This document shows, one piece after another, positions 23,774 to 35,126 of a DNA stretch of 64,000 nucleotides (position 1 is the stretch's first letter; each line of letters starts with the position of its first letter). Source of the DNA: Warburgia ugandensis (taxonomy: Eukaryota; Streptophyta; Magnoliopsida; Canellales; Canellaceae); the NCBI GenBank assembly GCA_035236585.1, contig CP141135.1, forward strand, positions 73,261,057 through 73,325,056, given 5' to 3'. A model generated the notes under the pieces. It was not told where the DNA came from. It was given only the letters and a program-made list of their open reading frames with translations, and made no database searches. A program made the translations under genes and the position numbers.

Positions 23774-24354
23774 CTCGTTTAATGTATGATAAATACATGG
23801 TTGAGTGTCAATTGGGCCATTAAGATCGCCTCAGATCTTCACCCTAACTACGGCTGGATCTACTCTTCCAAGGATATTATGCTTGAATAACAAAATAGTC
23901 CTTGTCCTTTAGAAAAAAGGACAATATTTCCCAAGATCTACATCCTTGACAAATCACTTAAAAACTTAAGAATGCATACATTACATGGCACTATGAGTGG
24001 AAACATGGTCTTGAAAAGAAAAAAAGAAAAGTAAAAGCAAGCAAATTAGAAATGAGTCACTAAAGGCCATGAGATAAGTAGAAAGTGAGTGCTGCCAAGG
24101 CTACAGTCACGCAATCATCAACCGAGTATTAGTCAATGTATTGATCGATCTTGTTGGATTTGCATGGGTAGTCCCAACCTAACCTAATAACCACGACTAA
24201 AACAAATACGCCTAGCATCACCAACCAGGAGGGCAGAGGGACGGATGGTGGAATCCTCACCCAACTCAAACTTTGTTGACGACGCCCTAGCTGCAAAGAG
24301 ACCCGCAACAGCATTCTGAAACACACGGCCGTTCTGATTACCAAAGATCGACAA
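23774..24354. other. Spacer between the LINE and the first UGT gene
   Basis: No gene is seen. It includes the 3' flank of the minus-strand UGT gene. Confidence 0.4.
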
Positions 24355-26302
24355 TTAATTTCTTATTCGAAGCACATCGTGTATTAATCTGTCGAGATTA
24401 GTGTGAGAAGATCCCCCTGGAGCAGCCGCATTTTCAGCACTCTCCTTCCACTTCATGGCCTTCCTCCTCATCTCCTTTCCCTTCTCTCCTTCCATCAGGT
24501 CCTGAACAACATTTGAGATTTTCTCTCTCTTAACATCATTATCAATCTCAACTCCGATTCCCCATTCCTTACAAGCATAACGACAATTAGTCGGTTGATC
24601 AGCGAAGAAAGGCCAACAGATCATGGGTACACCACCACATATGCTCTCCATCATTGAATTCCAACCACAATGTGTTAAGAACGCCCCGATCGAAGGGTGT
24701 AGGAGCACTTCCTCTTGCGGACACCAGCTCACAATCAGGCCTCTCCCTTGGATCTCAGCTATAAAATCGTCAGGCAGGATTGCTTTGTCATTCATCACAA
24801 CATCAGGACGGACGATCCACAGAAAAGGGTGTTTGCTATTAGCTAATCCCCAAGCAAATTCATTCAATTGTTGGGATGTCACGACTGTTAGGCTACCGAA
24901 ATTGGCGTAAACAACCGATCTGGCGTCCCACTTGTCCAACCATGTCAAGCATTCTCTCTCTTCTTTCCATAGGTTCGGCTTCGGCAACTTTAACCACTTG
25001 TCGGACATCTGACTGCAAATCAATGATAATGGCCCCACTGTACAAACATTAGGGATCGTAGATCTCAAGGCATCTACCACCTCATGCTCTAAATCTTCCA
25101 ACGTATTGAGAATAAGACCTGAAGCCTTGTATATTCTTGGGGTCTCCGTCACGAAGAAATTGAAAAAGATATCGTTCGGATCTGTAGTCTGGATGAAGCT
25201 TGGAAGGTCCTTGAGTCGGAGATCTCTCATACCTGGTATCCAATCGATCGTAGCATCGAGGTAGCCGTTCGTGAAATAACTCTCATCTGCACACAAATAA
25301 AGGATGTTAAACACTTTGATTATGAGACCATAGTTTCTGTCAAAGAATGATCTACTCATTCATTAAGAACATAGTTTCTGTCAAAGAATGAAATAATCTC
25401 CACCAAACAGACGACGTGATTAAATGTTACCAAAGGAGTTACCAGCGGACCTGCCGTTAAAAAACTTTTTGAACTCTAATCAGCAAAACTCAAGGAGTCC
25501 AAGATGCAAAATGCGGCAGACTCGGTCAAATCCAGACTGAGCTGCCACAATTTTATGCCATGATTAAAATTGTATAAAAAGGCAGTCCGGTGCATGAAGC
25601 TCTCTTATGTGTAATCTGAGAAAGGAGCAAATAAAAAAAAAATCTATAATAAATATTTTTTATTTTTTTTTGCAAAAAGTTGTTTCTACGCCGCCTGAAC
25701 AATTTTGATACGAAAAGGGAAAACAGTTTCCTTGTAACTACGGATCTAACAAAAGAGAACTGACATAATTAGCCACCTCTTAACGGTGTCACGCCTTTCT
25801 CCACAAGTTCCGGATACTGAAGTAATCCCATAAGACCACACGCCGATATCGGCCAGAAAATAACCCCCGGGATGCCTGATTCTTCGGCGATTTGTAGAGT
25901 GAAGCTCATGATTCCATCCGAAACTATGCAAGTCACTTTAGGTGCGACTGTGGATTGATTAAGCTCGATTACACGATCACGAAATGGAGTCAGGCAGTTC
26001 GTTTGTGTGGAAACGCAAAGCTTTCGGAGGTCTTGCGTCTCGTCTCCATCAGACTGTGGCAAGCCATCGGGTATGGTTTTGAACTGAAATCTGATAGAAC
26101 CCTTGAGAGAATCCAGACCATTCGATCTTAATATACGTCTATGATTGAACTCGGTGTTGATAAAGGTGATGAAGAAGCCTCTTGAATGGAGCAATTTGGC
26201 TAGCTGTAACATGGCGTTGATGTGGCTTTGTACAGGGAATGGAATGCAAACTGCATGAGTTCTAGCAGCTACAAGAGGCTCCATTGCTTTAGAATTGTCC
26301 AC
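24355..26302 (-). CDS. UGT85-like UDP-glycosyltransferase (copy 1)
   Basis: Two exons: 25777-26302 and 24355-25286 (526 + 932 bp, 485 residues), with a 490-bp GT-AG intron. Splicing joins PLR to DESYFTNGYLD at the intron position typical of the UGT85 family. The C-terminal PSPG box spans residues 363-406 (W...HCGWNS...E...DQ) and ends in Gln, usual for UDP-glucose users. The catalytic histidine is His27 in PFPVQSHINAM and its aspartate partner lies in VSDGIMSF. Such enzymes are cytosolic and transfer glucose to hydroxyl or carboxyl groups of small acceptors; the acceptor cannot be read from sequence. The motif is usually PAQGHINPM, so QSH...A is a family-level variant shared with copy 2. The intron contains a 41-bp-spaced direct duplication (25329 and 25370). 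A full-length gene with no lesions, likely functional. Confidence 0.95.
25575..25606 (-). mobile_element. Au SINE 3'-end scrap in the UGT intron
   Basis: aaaaggcagtccggtgcatg followed by aagctctc matches the reversed 3' end of Au SINEs (compare 26981). Only about 30 bp remain. Confidence 0.45.
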
Positions 26303-26346
26303 CGATGGGAGGCCTCAAAGTTGGTTCCAGTTGTCCTTTCCTCGCC

Positions 26347-26352
26347 TTTATA
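26347..26352 (-). promoter_or_regulatory. Candidate TATA box of UGT copy 1
   Basis: TATAAA on the minus strand about 45 bp upstream of the ATG at 26302. Positional match only. Confidence 0.5.
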
Positions 26353-26759
26353 AAGAAGAGTGAGAAAAGGTGTTACGACTTTGTGTTACTAAGCAGTCGC
26401 GTTACGGAATTTTACTATTTCCCCTTGGAGATCTGTCACAAACAGGAATCGATAATCTAAATAAGACAATTGTGCTGCATTAGAGTGTCGATCTTGCCTA
26501 GTGTCAGACGTTCACGCGGCACTTAATTTTAAAATGCACTCAAGTACCAAGATTTTTATCTTCCTTTCATCTTCTCAATGAATGGTAAAAATTGTTCCAC
26601 ATAAATAATTGAGATTATTCTCTAGAATATTTCTACAAAATATCTTAAGTCTACCATATTTTAGATTTTAGATATTTACAAGAATGGTTATAGAATATGA
26701 GCCTACTGGAAAGAGGCTTTCATCCACAAAACATCGATAATGGATTGATGGTACCCACT

Positions 26760-26760
<1 letters not shown>
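26353..26760. other. Upstream region of UGT copy 1
   Basis: No gene is seen. AT-rich, and presumably carries promoter elements. Confidence 0.35.

Positions 26761-26802
<42 letters not shown>
26761..26802. repeat. (AG)n microsatellite
   Basis: About 21 AG repeats. Confidence 0.95.
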
Positions 26803-26804
<2 letters not shown>

Positions 26805-26914
26805 AGGTGAGAGTTGTAGAAGTTTAGGTGAGACTTGTAGTTCTTAAAGTTTATTAGGTGCACAACTTTAAATGTATCAAAAGGCAGACTAAAGTAGATA
26901 TTATGAAATGCAAA

Positions 26915-27185
26915 AAAAAGGACAGTTCCAGTGCACAAAGGTCCCGCATATGCAAGGTCTAGGAAAGGGGCAGACCAAAAAAAGGGCAGTCCCAGTGCAC
27001 GAAGCTCTCGCCTATGCAGGGTCTTGGGAAGGGGCGGACCACAAGGGCCTGAAGTACACATCATTGCCTTACATTTGCAAGAGGCTGTTTCCATACCTTG
27101 AACCATTGACCTCAAGGTCACATGACGGCAACTTTTACCGTTGTGCCAAGGCTCCTAGGAAAGAGGCAGACCACAAGGGTCAATT
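26915..27185 (-). mobile_element. Old Au SINE interrupted by a younger Au SINE
   Basis: Reversed Au 3'-end sequence (cagttccagtgcacaaaggt...ctaggaaaggggcagacca) runs to 26977 and resumes at 27155 with ctaggaaagaggcagacca, then fades. It is the target of the insertion at 26978-27154. Confidence 0.65.
26978..27154 (-). mobile_element. Au SINE (younger, nested)
   Basis: Near-complete reversed Au element: ggcagtcccagtgcacgaag, cctatgcagggtcttgggaa, ggcggaccacaagggcctga, then ggtcacatgacggcaac and gttgtgcc at the head. A 19-bp target duplication, ctaggaaag(g/a)ggcagacca, flanks it at 26959-26977 and 27155-27173. Confidence 0.8.
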
Positions 27186-28464
27186 TCACCAAATGCAGCA
27201 AGGAACAAATCATGTGAAGGAAGAGGTGACTCAATCAGTATAAAGACAAGAAGAGGTGAAATCTGAGATTTTTTAAGCTTTTACTGTAGTATTTGCAGCA
27301 TTGCACTGCCGCATAAGCAATTGATCCGATGAACTGGATGAGCAAAGCAACCTTCTAACAAAGGAATAATGCAAAGCCATGTAAATTGGAACTTGGTTGC
27401 TTACTTATTGGTATAGTATTGTATCTCTTGAAGTTCATCTCTCTGTTGACGATCCACAGGAAAGTCTTATACGTAACTCATTCATTATTTCGATCTGATA
27501 ACTGTTGATGTAATCTTGCCCGGGCTATGATCCTTGTACAAGAGCTACATATACAAGACACTTTGGATGTCGCAAACCATCTTGGGAGTCTTTATTGTGA
27601 AACTACTTAAAGAGATAGATGAGAAATTATTCGGTGCTTCCGTAGGTGCTGGGAGGCCCATAATGGAAGATGAAAACGTGGATTGCAGGCTCACTAATTT
27701 TTTAGCTTCTTTTAATAGTTCTATCTGATTCAGCTTTATTCATATGGCCCAGGTACCAATTCTCATATCAAATTTAGATCTAACTGCCTTTTGATTGCAA
27801 AATGAACAGTACCTAGTATAGAAGGGTGTTTTTTACTTTCACCTATATTTATAATTGTCTATTTTACAATCAAAAGATACATAAATTCAAAGAACATACA
27901 GATCTTCATTTGGTATGTCAACCACCTAAACAAGGCCGAATGAATGAAAAGTGAAAAGGTAGCATTGTATTGCATTAAGAGAATGCAAGTTGGGCCCATT
28001 TTCCATAATTTTAAGAGATTCAAGCCGATCATTTGCTTCAGCCTATCCTAGGTCGACCTAACTACATATAAGATATTCTTTTCTAAACCTTTTATTGTTG
28101 TAAAACGGAAATCTAATACAGAAACAATGTTATATAGAAATCTAATGCACAAGCAGTAACCTAATCCATTTGGGATAGGCCGAATCAAATAAATGGCACA
28201 TCTGGCACATGTTACATCTAAAAAGATGGAAAAAAAGAATCCTTCCTTTTTAATGTAAGAAGAAATTATTGAGAAGAAGGAAAAGAGACATTATCAGGTT
28301 CAAGCCCACTACGAATGTTTGGCATGGGATCCAGTACCATTTTCAAATAAGAACAGCCGTAGCCTTCAACCATTGCAGCTGCCGCTATCACCGTAGCTGC
28401 CGCCATGTTATCAATAGTTGCAGCACTGATGAAAAATCATCAAATAAATGCAGCACCGCCCATG
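27186..28464. other. Spacer without recognised gene
   Basis: Mixed sequence with short open frames only. I find no domain, tRNA or repeat I can name. Confidence 0.35.
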
Positions 28465-29022
28465 TGACGCACCGGGTTTTCATAACACTTTTTAAATTTA
28501 AAAGACATTGACTTAGTGAGCTCAATTTCTAATAAAATCATTTTTAAAGTGTAAACAAATGCAGAAGAATCTTTTTTTTTTAAATTCGCTTGAAAACCCC
28601 CGAATGTCAATTTTCTTTTATAAAAAACAAGGATTCTCAGTGAAATGGGCGTTGATTTTTACCGACAATCCGGCAAAGTTTCTCCTGTTTTTCGGACATA
28701 TGACATTTAACGCATGTTATTGTGAAGTACCTAATAAACATTTTTGACAATTTTAAAATACAAATGGAGACTGTGTCTCCTTTTCATACATCTACTCAAA
28801 TATAGACAAATCAAATCCAACAAAAACATAACCAGGAACTCCACACCACAACCAAATCACATAAGTTAGCCAACTCTCCAAAATTACATATACATATAGC
28901 AGTCTCTTTCCCATTTAGAAAAATGACTTCAAACATAAACCAATCATTACCTGTCTAAGTCAAGAGCTTTTCGTTGGTGTACTCCTGTCAATTAGCTCCT
29001 ACTTCTTGGGAATCCTCTGCTA

Positions 29023-29052
29023 TGAGATATTGTAAACAAATACAATATCTCA
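29023..29052 (-). other. LTR hairpin, AT-type stem
   Basis: Perfect 12-bp inverted repeat: TGAGATATTGTA, 6-nt spacer, TACAATATCTCA. Same location in the LTR as the hairpins at 45795, 52295, 53356 and 54546. Confidence 0.85.
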
Positions 29053-29513
29053 GCAAACTTGCGTTTGTGTAGGTGAAATAAGAAGCAATTATATATAAAC
29101 AAAATCATGATATTCTATATAATTTAATTTGTCCATACTGAAACATGCAACTAGTATTCAATTATCATTTAGCTTGAAATAATTCAACATTCATCAATAT
29201 CATAAATTCATGCCAAGATGAAAAAAACATCAATGCATTAGTACTAAAACATATTCTTGAAATGCAAGCATGCAGTCACATGTCAAACTCACTAATCATT
29301 TTTATTTCATAATACCAGTCTTTGCTCATACGAGCCATTTCACATTACTAAACACCAACGCATTGTCGTGTGTATCAAGTACACAGCAGACGATATTATC
29401 CTCTTTGGCGTAGTGAGTCAGTGCAATGGGTTAAACCCAAAGACACTCCAAACTCAAAGACACACCTCAAGGCTTTACTCCTGAGAGACTGGTAGCTCGT
29501 CCAGCTAAGAGTC

Positions 29514-29880
29514 GGTAGCTTGTCTAGCTTGAAGGGCTGCCCACATCATAACGACTTTGTGGCCTGCCCACATCATAACGACCCCTCAGGACACATCAAA
29601 CTCCCCAAACAATGTGGCTAAATCTCAGGGACCAGTAGCTCATCTAGCCAGGAACTGGTAGCTCGTCTAGCTCGAAGGCCCGCCCACATTATAACGACTC
29701 CGTGGCCTGCCCACATCATAACAACCCCCTCAGAACGCATCAAACTCCCCAAATAATTGGGCTACAATCCCAGGGACCCGTAGCTTGTCCAGCCAGGAAC
29801 TAGTAGCTCGTCCAGCCCAAAGGCTCGCCCACATCATAACGACTCCATGGCCCACCCACATCATAACGACCCCTTTCGCT
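29514..29880. repeat. 144-bp tandem repeat, about 2.5 units
   Basis: Units start at 29514, 29657 and 29802 with (g/a)gtagct(c/t)gt. Each holds two copies of cccacat(c/t)ataac(g/a)ac. It lies inside the giant LTR on its 5' side of the hairpin. Confidence 0.85.
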
Positions 29881-31489
29881 CTTACGAGCCAACTCACAAT
29901 TTTCTAGTATCAGTCTTATATTTTCTCACATAATTCACAATAATGTATAGCTTTTGCATGAATAGTTTAATCGTGGTTAAATTTTTTCATGCACATTCAT
30001 CTTGCCTTTCATATAAATTGAAACGACTTGTTTCAATGCTTAAATTTCATATACAAATACATATATAGCAAAAATCTTAGCAATCTCAATTCCACCTACC
30101 TCAAATGGTGCTCTTCTAGTTCACTGACGTGAATACTTTCCTAAATTCACGTACGACATCCCAAATCAATCACGCCTCTATAAAGTATAAGAAAACATAT
30201 TCAGAATATACGACTTTGGAACTTCTCCTAGCTTTTCCAGTATAAAAGTTCCCTCTAAGTTAGTCAGTGACACTAATCATCATAAGGCGAAGTGACAGTG
30301 CTTAATTCCATGCTAAGGGTGTTTCATTAGCTATTGATTGATAGCTAGTTGAATGACCTATAGTTACTGGATTGCCAATCCACACCATTGGTTCTAGACT
30401 GGCTATTCACCACTTTTCTTAAGTGGCTATAAGTTATTTTCATCGTTAAATGTTCTAAGCATGAAACCAGAGGCGTTTTACTAGTAATCACATAAGAAAC
30501 ACAATTAACTGCTCTGATCATCAATCAGATGCTATTCTACTAAATGTGTTTTTCAAACTGGTCGGTTTTCTCATGGTTTTCACTCTTCCTGTCATAAAAA
30601 AACGATAACAATAATAACGAATGGTGGTTGAGAACCACCAGAAGGGAAAAAGGAAAAGAAGAGAATAGTAGGGAGAAGGACTTACTCGATCAACCACTCT
30701 TTGGTTGGTTTCAAGTGGTCATTCTTCCTTCGTTGTCGCCGACCAATCTCATGAGAGGAGAACCCAAAAGGATGATGGGAGAATAGTAGTGGGGTGAGAG
30801 GGTGAAGTTGTTGTCAGTTTCCTGTTACCGGAGGAGCATGAATCGAAGGTCTTGATTGTAGATTGGGGAGAAGGGAAATACCTGTCAGTGATGGCTTTTT
30901 TCCTATTTCTTCACATTACAGACACATGGAGGAAGGGGCAATTGAGTACATGTGAGTTTGAATCCCACGTGTTGACTCACTCCTCAACTCGCCGTCTCAG
31001 AACAGTAAAGACAGGGGGTGACATTATCAATTTTGACCCCTCATTTTATTTGTAAAACTTTTGGACTTGAGGGTCTTAGTCTTCATTTTGCGCGTTCTTA
31101 ATGTTATTGGAAAGCTCTGGTCGAGCAAAATCCAATAATCAACATTTCATTATTAAATTTTAATATTTAAATTATTTTATAGTTACTTGATTTATGACAA
31201 AAATTCCATTTTAGAGCAAAATTTATTTAAATTTGCTATGAATCTACAATAATTTTTTTAGTTATTTAATACTTAACAAGATACATAATTTAATAAGTTC
31301 TAAGGATTTAAAATTACCCGAAACTATGCTCAATTTATGATCAAACTCATGCAGGGCCCACTTACTCAATCTCGCCTTGTTTGTTCTGTTTCACTAAATT
31401 AGAGACAGTTAACAAGTTAATTCATCTTTAAGATACATGTGTGACAAAAACATTTACATGAGAAAATTCTATGGTACATGTTCTTTGTA

Positions 31490-31638
31490 GATGATTGGTT
31501 TTGATTGATAAGACAATGGATGACGTAAACACAAAGCAAGAGCTATAGAGAGATGAATTAAAATATAAAGGATTTAAAAATACCCGAACTAAAATATAGT
31601 ATATGGAATGTAATTTTACTAAGGAGAGGAGCATAAGT
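31490..31638 (+). mobile_element. RTE LINE relic, left part
   Basis: Similar to 22795-22915 of the RTE element (gatgacgtaaacacaaagca... ; tatggaatgtaattttacta). It is interrupted at 31639 by element X; the right part resumes at 33156. Confidence 0.65.
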
Positions 31639-32148
31639 TGTTGAGTCCTTAATTTTGCCAAAAATAACCTTAGATTACTATTTTATTAGATAATTTAATA
31701 AGGTAATTTTGTGATTTTAAATAAAATTTAGCTATAATCAATCATCCAACCGTTAATTTTAAAAGTTAACGATCAGATGATCATTATATTTAATTATCCA
31801 CATAAGATAATTATAATCTTGTATTTTGTTTTTGCAACTAAGCCAAAGTACGTTGGACGGTTTATATCAGCTTATTTCGATGGGTCCCACACCACAAAAC
31901 ATGTGCAAATTTGGGCAAATATGACTAATCATGGGCAGATTTGACCAAATCTAAGCAAACCTGACCAATCATAGGGAGATTTGACCAAATCTTGACCAAT
32001 CATGCCAAATTTGACCAACCCCCTTACAAAGGAAGGAGAGGTTGGATTAGGGTGCTCTCTCTTGTCTTTCTTCCTCCAAGGGTAGGAGCAAGCTACTCCT
32101 CCCTCCCCCTTCCTCTTGCTTCTCCCTCATGGAGTAGAGGTGCAGGGA

Positions 32149-32238
<90 letters not shown>

Positions 32239-33155
32239 CGTTTTTACTCAAAGAAGAGGTGGGAAGGACTGTTCCTTACCCATCTCTCTCAATCCCACTC
32301 TCTCTCTTGCATTTTCCTCTCTCTGCTTCTCCCTTCGTCTGCCCTCTTCTCTCACCCTCGTTCTCTCTCCTGCCTAGCTCCCTCTCATCTTTCTCTCTCA
32401 GATCCCTCATCACTGGCAGTGTCCTCCAAAATCCAACATCACGAGAACCCTCTTCTCTCCGCTACTGCCTCTTCACCTGACTCAGACCAGACATGCACCC
32501 AACTGGCAGGACCTCCTCAGCCAGGCTGGATCCCGTGCCCATTTCTCTCCTATCTCTCCACTTTTCGAAAAACCAGCACCGGCCCAGATTTCTCCTCTTC
32601 TTCCCCTTGCTTCTTTCCCCTATGCTTTTCCTCTCTTCTCCTTCTCCCCCATCTCTTCTTCCCCATCTTTCTTCTTCTCTATTCGATTTCACTGTATTAC
32701 TGTTCATGAACAATAACTTCGGTTACTGTTCATGAACAGTATTGTACTATTTCCTTTTTCGCAAGTTCCATTTTTGCCCATAGCCTTTAGTTTTAATTTC
32801 AGGATGTATCATGTTTTGTCTTTTATCCTATTTTGTTTTTATGTGTATACATGTTTTTATTTATCTTGGATAGTGTTGTTCTTATATTAGTTTCTAGAAG
32901 ATGGTTTTTCAGTTCTGATTAGCTGCGTGACACAACGATCAGGATAGGAATCTGAATTTAGATTATTATTGTATTTAATTTTATTTAAATTCAGAACAGT
33001 GTATTCAAGGATTAATCAATTTGAATGTTCTTTTTTTGACAATTTATAATTAAAATTTGTGTAAACTCTACATTTAAGTCGAGTCCCAATGGAAATTGAC
33101 CCATATTTGCATAGCTATACTACAACAGCAGTCCACTTGCAAAAAACAACCAACA
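31639..33155 (+). mobile_element. Element X, copy 1 (probable solo LTR of unrecognised family)
   Basis: 1517 bp starting TGTTGAGTCCTTAATTTTG and ending ...CAACCAACA, flanked by taagt and gaagt (target duplication with one mismatch). It shares with copy 2 (42743-44489) the left end, the catccaaccgtt segment, a CT-rich middle with a CT microsatellite, and the right end tatttgcatagctatactac...cacttgc. No coding domain is visible; the CT-rich open frames are translations of low-complexity DNA. Confidence 0.7.
32152..32235. repeat. (CT)n microsatellite in element X
   Basis: About 42 CT repeats, the longest in the window. Confidence 0.95.
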
Positions 33156-33580
33156 GAAGTGGAGCACCAATAAAAATTGATAACTAAAAAGTCTCTTTAA
33201 AAGAACACTTACAATACTTGAGATCAATAATTGATGAGAACATAAAGATTGAGAGGGAGGTTATCCAAAAAATCTGTGGGTTGGAACAAATGGAGATACG
33301 TCTCTAGAATTTTGGGTAATAGGAAGGTGTCACTTAAATTAAAAGGCAAATTTTGTAGGATGACTTTAAGACCCGCCATGCTTAGAGGATTGGGCTATTA
33401 AAGACAACATATATATAGGATGAGGGTTGCTGAAATGCAAAGTTGAGATGAATAAATGACAAGATAAGAAAAGATAGAATTAAAAATAAAAATATTAAAA
33501 AAACTTAAAAATAACACTAATAGATGGAGATATTAGACTTGGATGATTTGAACATATATGATTTAGATAAAAAGAAACAA
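33156..33580 (+). mobile_element. RTE LINE relic, right part
   Basis: Collinear with 22918-23330 of the RTE element: aaaattgataactaaaaagt, gattgagagggaggttatcc, gacccgccatgctta. Heavily decayed. Confidence 0.75.
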
Positions 33581-33943
33581 ATACGCATGGGTGTACATAG
33601 CCAACCATGTCATTCCACAAAAGACCTTAAAAAAAAATTAAGGGGTCAACGTCGCCAATTATTGTACGTCTAGGTCGTCGATTCGTGTACTGTCGAGAGG
33701 CCGGCCACTTGATTTCCATCTTTGTCAACTACGAATCTGGAAAGACACTGGACCACGTGGAGGTGCCATTGGTGGGGCCAGCGGTGCCGGATGGCAGAGT
33801 TGTCGAGGGGTCTCTTACTTTCTGCAACTGAAAATAGAAAGATCAATGGCCAGATCAAGTATTACAAGAAGGGATTGCCAATCCTGCACCTGCTGAGCCA
33901 TCAAAACTGAGTTTGGGGTTCCGATCTAATGGAAAGGGGTCTA
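33581..33943. other. Unassigned spacer
   Basis: GC-richer than its surroundings near 33650-33800. I see no domain in either strand. Confidence 0.35.
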
Positions 33944-34870
33944 GGACTTCAAATAAAGAAATGTTGCCGCCGCCGCCAGCGTTCGAGTGTAGGGTGACTT
34001 GTCAAACATTGAGGTTGAATCTCTGTGAGATTAGCCGCCTCGATAATGCGTAAACTATTTGCCAAAGGCTTTGGATGTGTAAGCAACCCTGGTTGTGAAC
34101 AAATTGGCTCCTTAGGTCCCATATGAACCAATCTAAATGGAGGCCGACAAAAGAGAAAAGAAGGGAGAGTCTTTGCTTCTTGGGTCAAGGTTTGAACCAA
34201 TTTTGATCTAACAGCTGTTAAGGTTCTACTTATTGCGCCAACCTCTGCTACAAGGGACTTGAAATAAAGAAATGTTGCCGCCGCCACCAGCGTTCGAGTG
34301 CAGGGTGACTTGTCAAGCATTGAGGTTGAATCTCTGTGAGATTAGCTCCCTCGATAATGCGAAAACTGTTTCCCACAGCCTTTGGATGTAGAAACAACTC
34401 TGGTTGTGAACAAATTGGCTCCTTCGGTCCCAGATGAACCAATCTAAATGGAGGCCGACAATAGAGAGAAGAATGGAGAGTCTTTGCTTCTTGGGTCAAG
34501 GTTTGAACCAATTTTGATCTAACAGCTGTTAAGGTTCTACTTATTGCGCCAACCTCTGCTACAAGGGACTTGAAATAAAGAAATGTTGCCGCCGCCACCA
34601 GCGTTCGAGTGTAGGGTGACTTGTCAAGCATTGAGGTTGAATCTCTGTGAGATTAGCTCCCTCGATAATGCGAAAACTGTTTCCCACAGCCTTTGGATGT
34701 ATAAACAACTCTGGTTGTGAACAAATTGGCTCCTTCGGTCCCAGATGAACCAATCTAAATGGAGGCCGACAATAGAGAGAAGAATGGAGAGTCTTTGCTT
34801 CTTGGGTCAAGGTTTGAACCAATTTTGATCTAACAGCTGTTAAGGTTCTTCAAATTATTGCGCCAACCTT
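33944..34870 (-). repeat. 311-bp tandem triplication
   Basis: Units start at 33944, 34255 and 34566 with ggactt(c/g)aaataaagaaat, and each contains gttgccgccgcc, ggcgca-type spacer and gaaccaatctaaatggaggc. Units 2 and 3 are nearly identical; unit 1 is more diverged. On the minus strand each unit is open for about 100 codons, but 311 is not a multiple of three, so the frame changes between units and it is not a repeated-domain protein. Confidence 0.9.
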
Positions 34871-35126
34871 TGCCGTAAGCAACTTAGACACAGTGGCTGT
34901 TTTCAGTCTCTTTTTGACAAAGAGGACAAGTTTGTGACTGGTTTGGGTTCCACTGACACTCACCCATTGCGGGGAGACGATTTTGCAACAGAATCCAAAG
35001 GAACGATTTAATGACAGGCTCGTCACCGCTTTGCCAATTGCCATAATGCCTTCCATGTGGGGTCTGTGGTTGGGCCTGATTGCTAGGTGATTGGGATTGG
35101 ATTATAACAGGGAATGAGGCCCACAA
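34850..35126 (-). pseudogene. zf-RVT-like fragment of an L1-type LINE
   Basis: The minus strand encodes KSFLWILLQNRLPAMGECQW and then TCPLCQKETENSHCV. This is the pattern of the zinc-binding domain at the end of plant LINE reverse transcriptases (FLWxLLxxRLPT...CPxC...E...H). It joins directly to the 311-bp repeats, which may derive from the same element's 3' part. Fragment only. Confidence 0.45.

Larger units (their letters stand above)
28465..31325 (-). mobile_element. Giant LTR (solo or remnant), Gypsy-type family
   Basis: About 2.9 kb, minus orientation. It shares the block order of the other giant LTRs: a 5' end resembling the LTR at 41451 (taattttaaatcc), the ttgataatg-type motif (about 31013-31030), the acctacctc block (about 30095), a GAG...CTC hairpin (29023-29052), and an end reading gaaaacccggtgcgtca. 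The left border (28465) is clearer than the right. No internal region is attached on either side, so it is probably a solo LTR, though I could not identify a target duplication. Confidence 0.65.

Noticed and set aside
24129..24350. Gene fragment suggested by a conserved-looking open frame
   Set aside because: No domain could be named, and it lies in the 3' flank of the UGT gene.
29480..29900. CRISPR-like array, because short repeats recur
   Set aside because: These are 144-bp tandem units inside a plant LTR, without regular spacers.
31992..32735. Long serine/leucine-rich open frames (up to 197 codons)
   Set aside because: They translate the CT microsatellite and pyrimidine-rich core of element X.
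33949..34822. Three similar proteins on the minus strand
   Set aside because: They are tandem copies of one 311-bp DNA unit; no start context, domain or frame continuity supports a gene.
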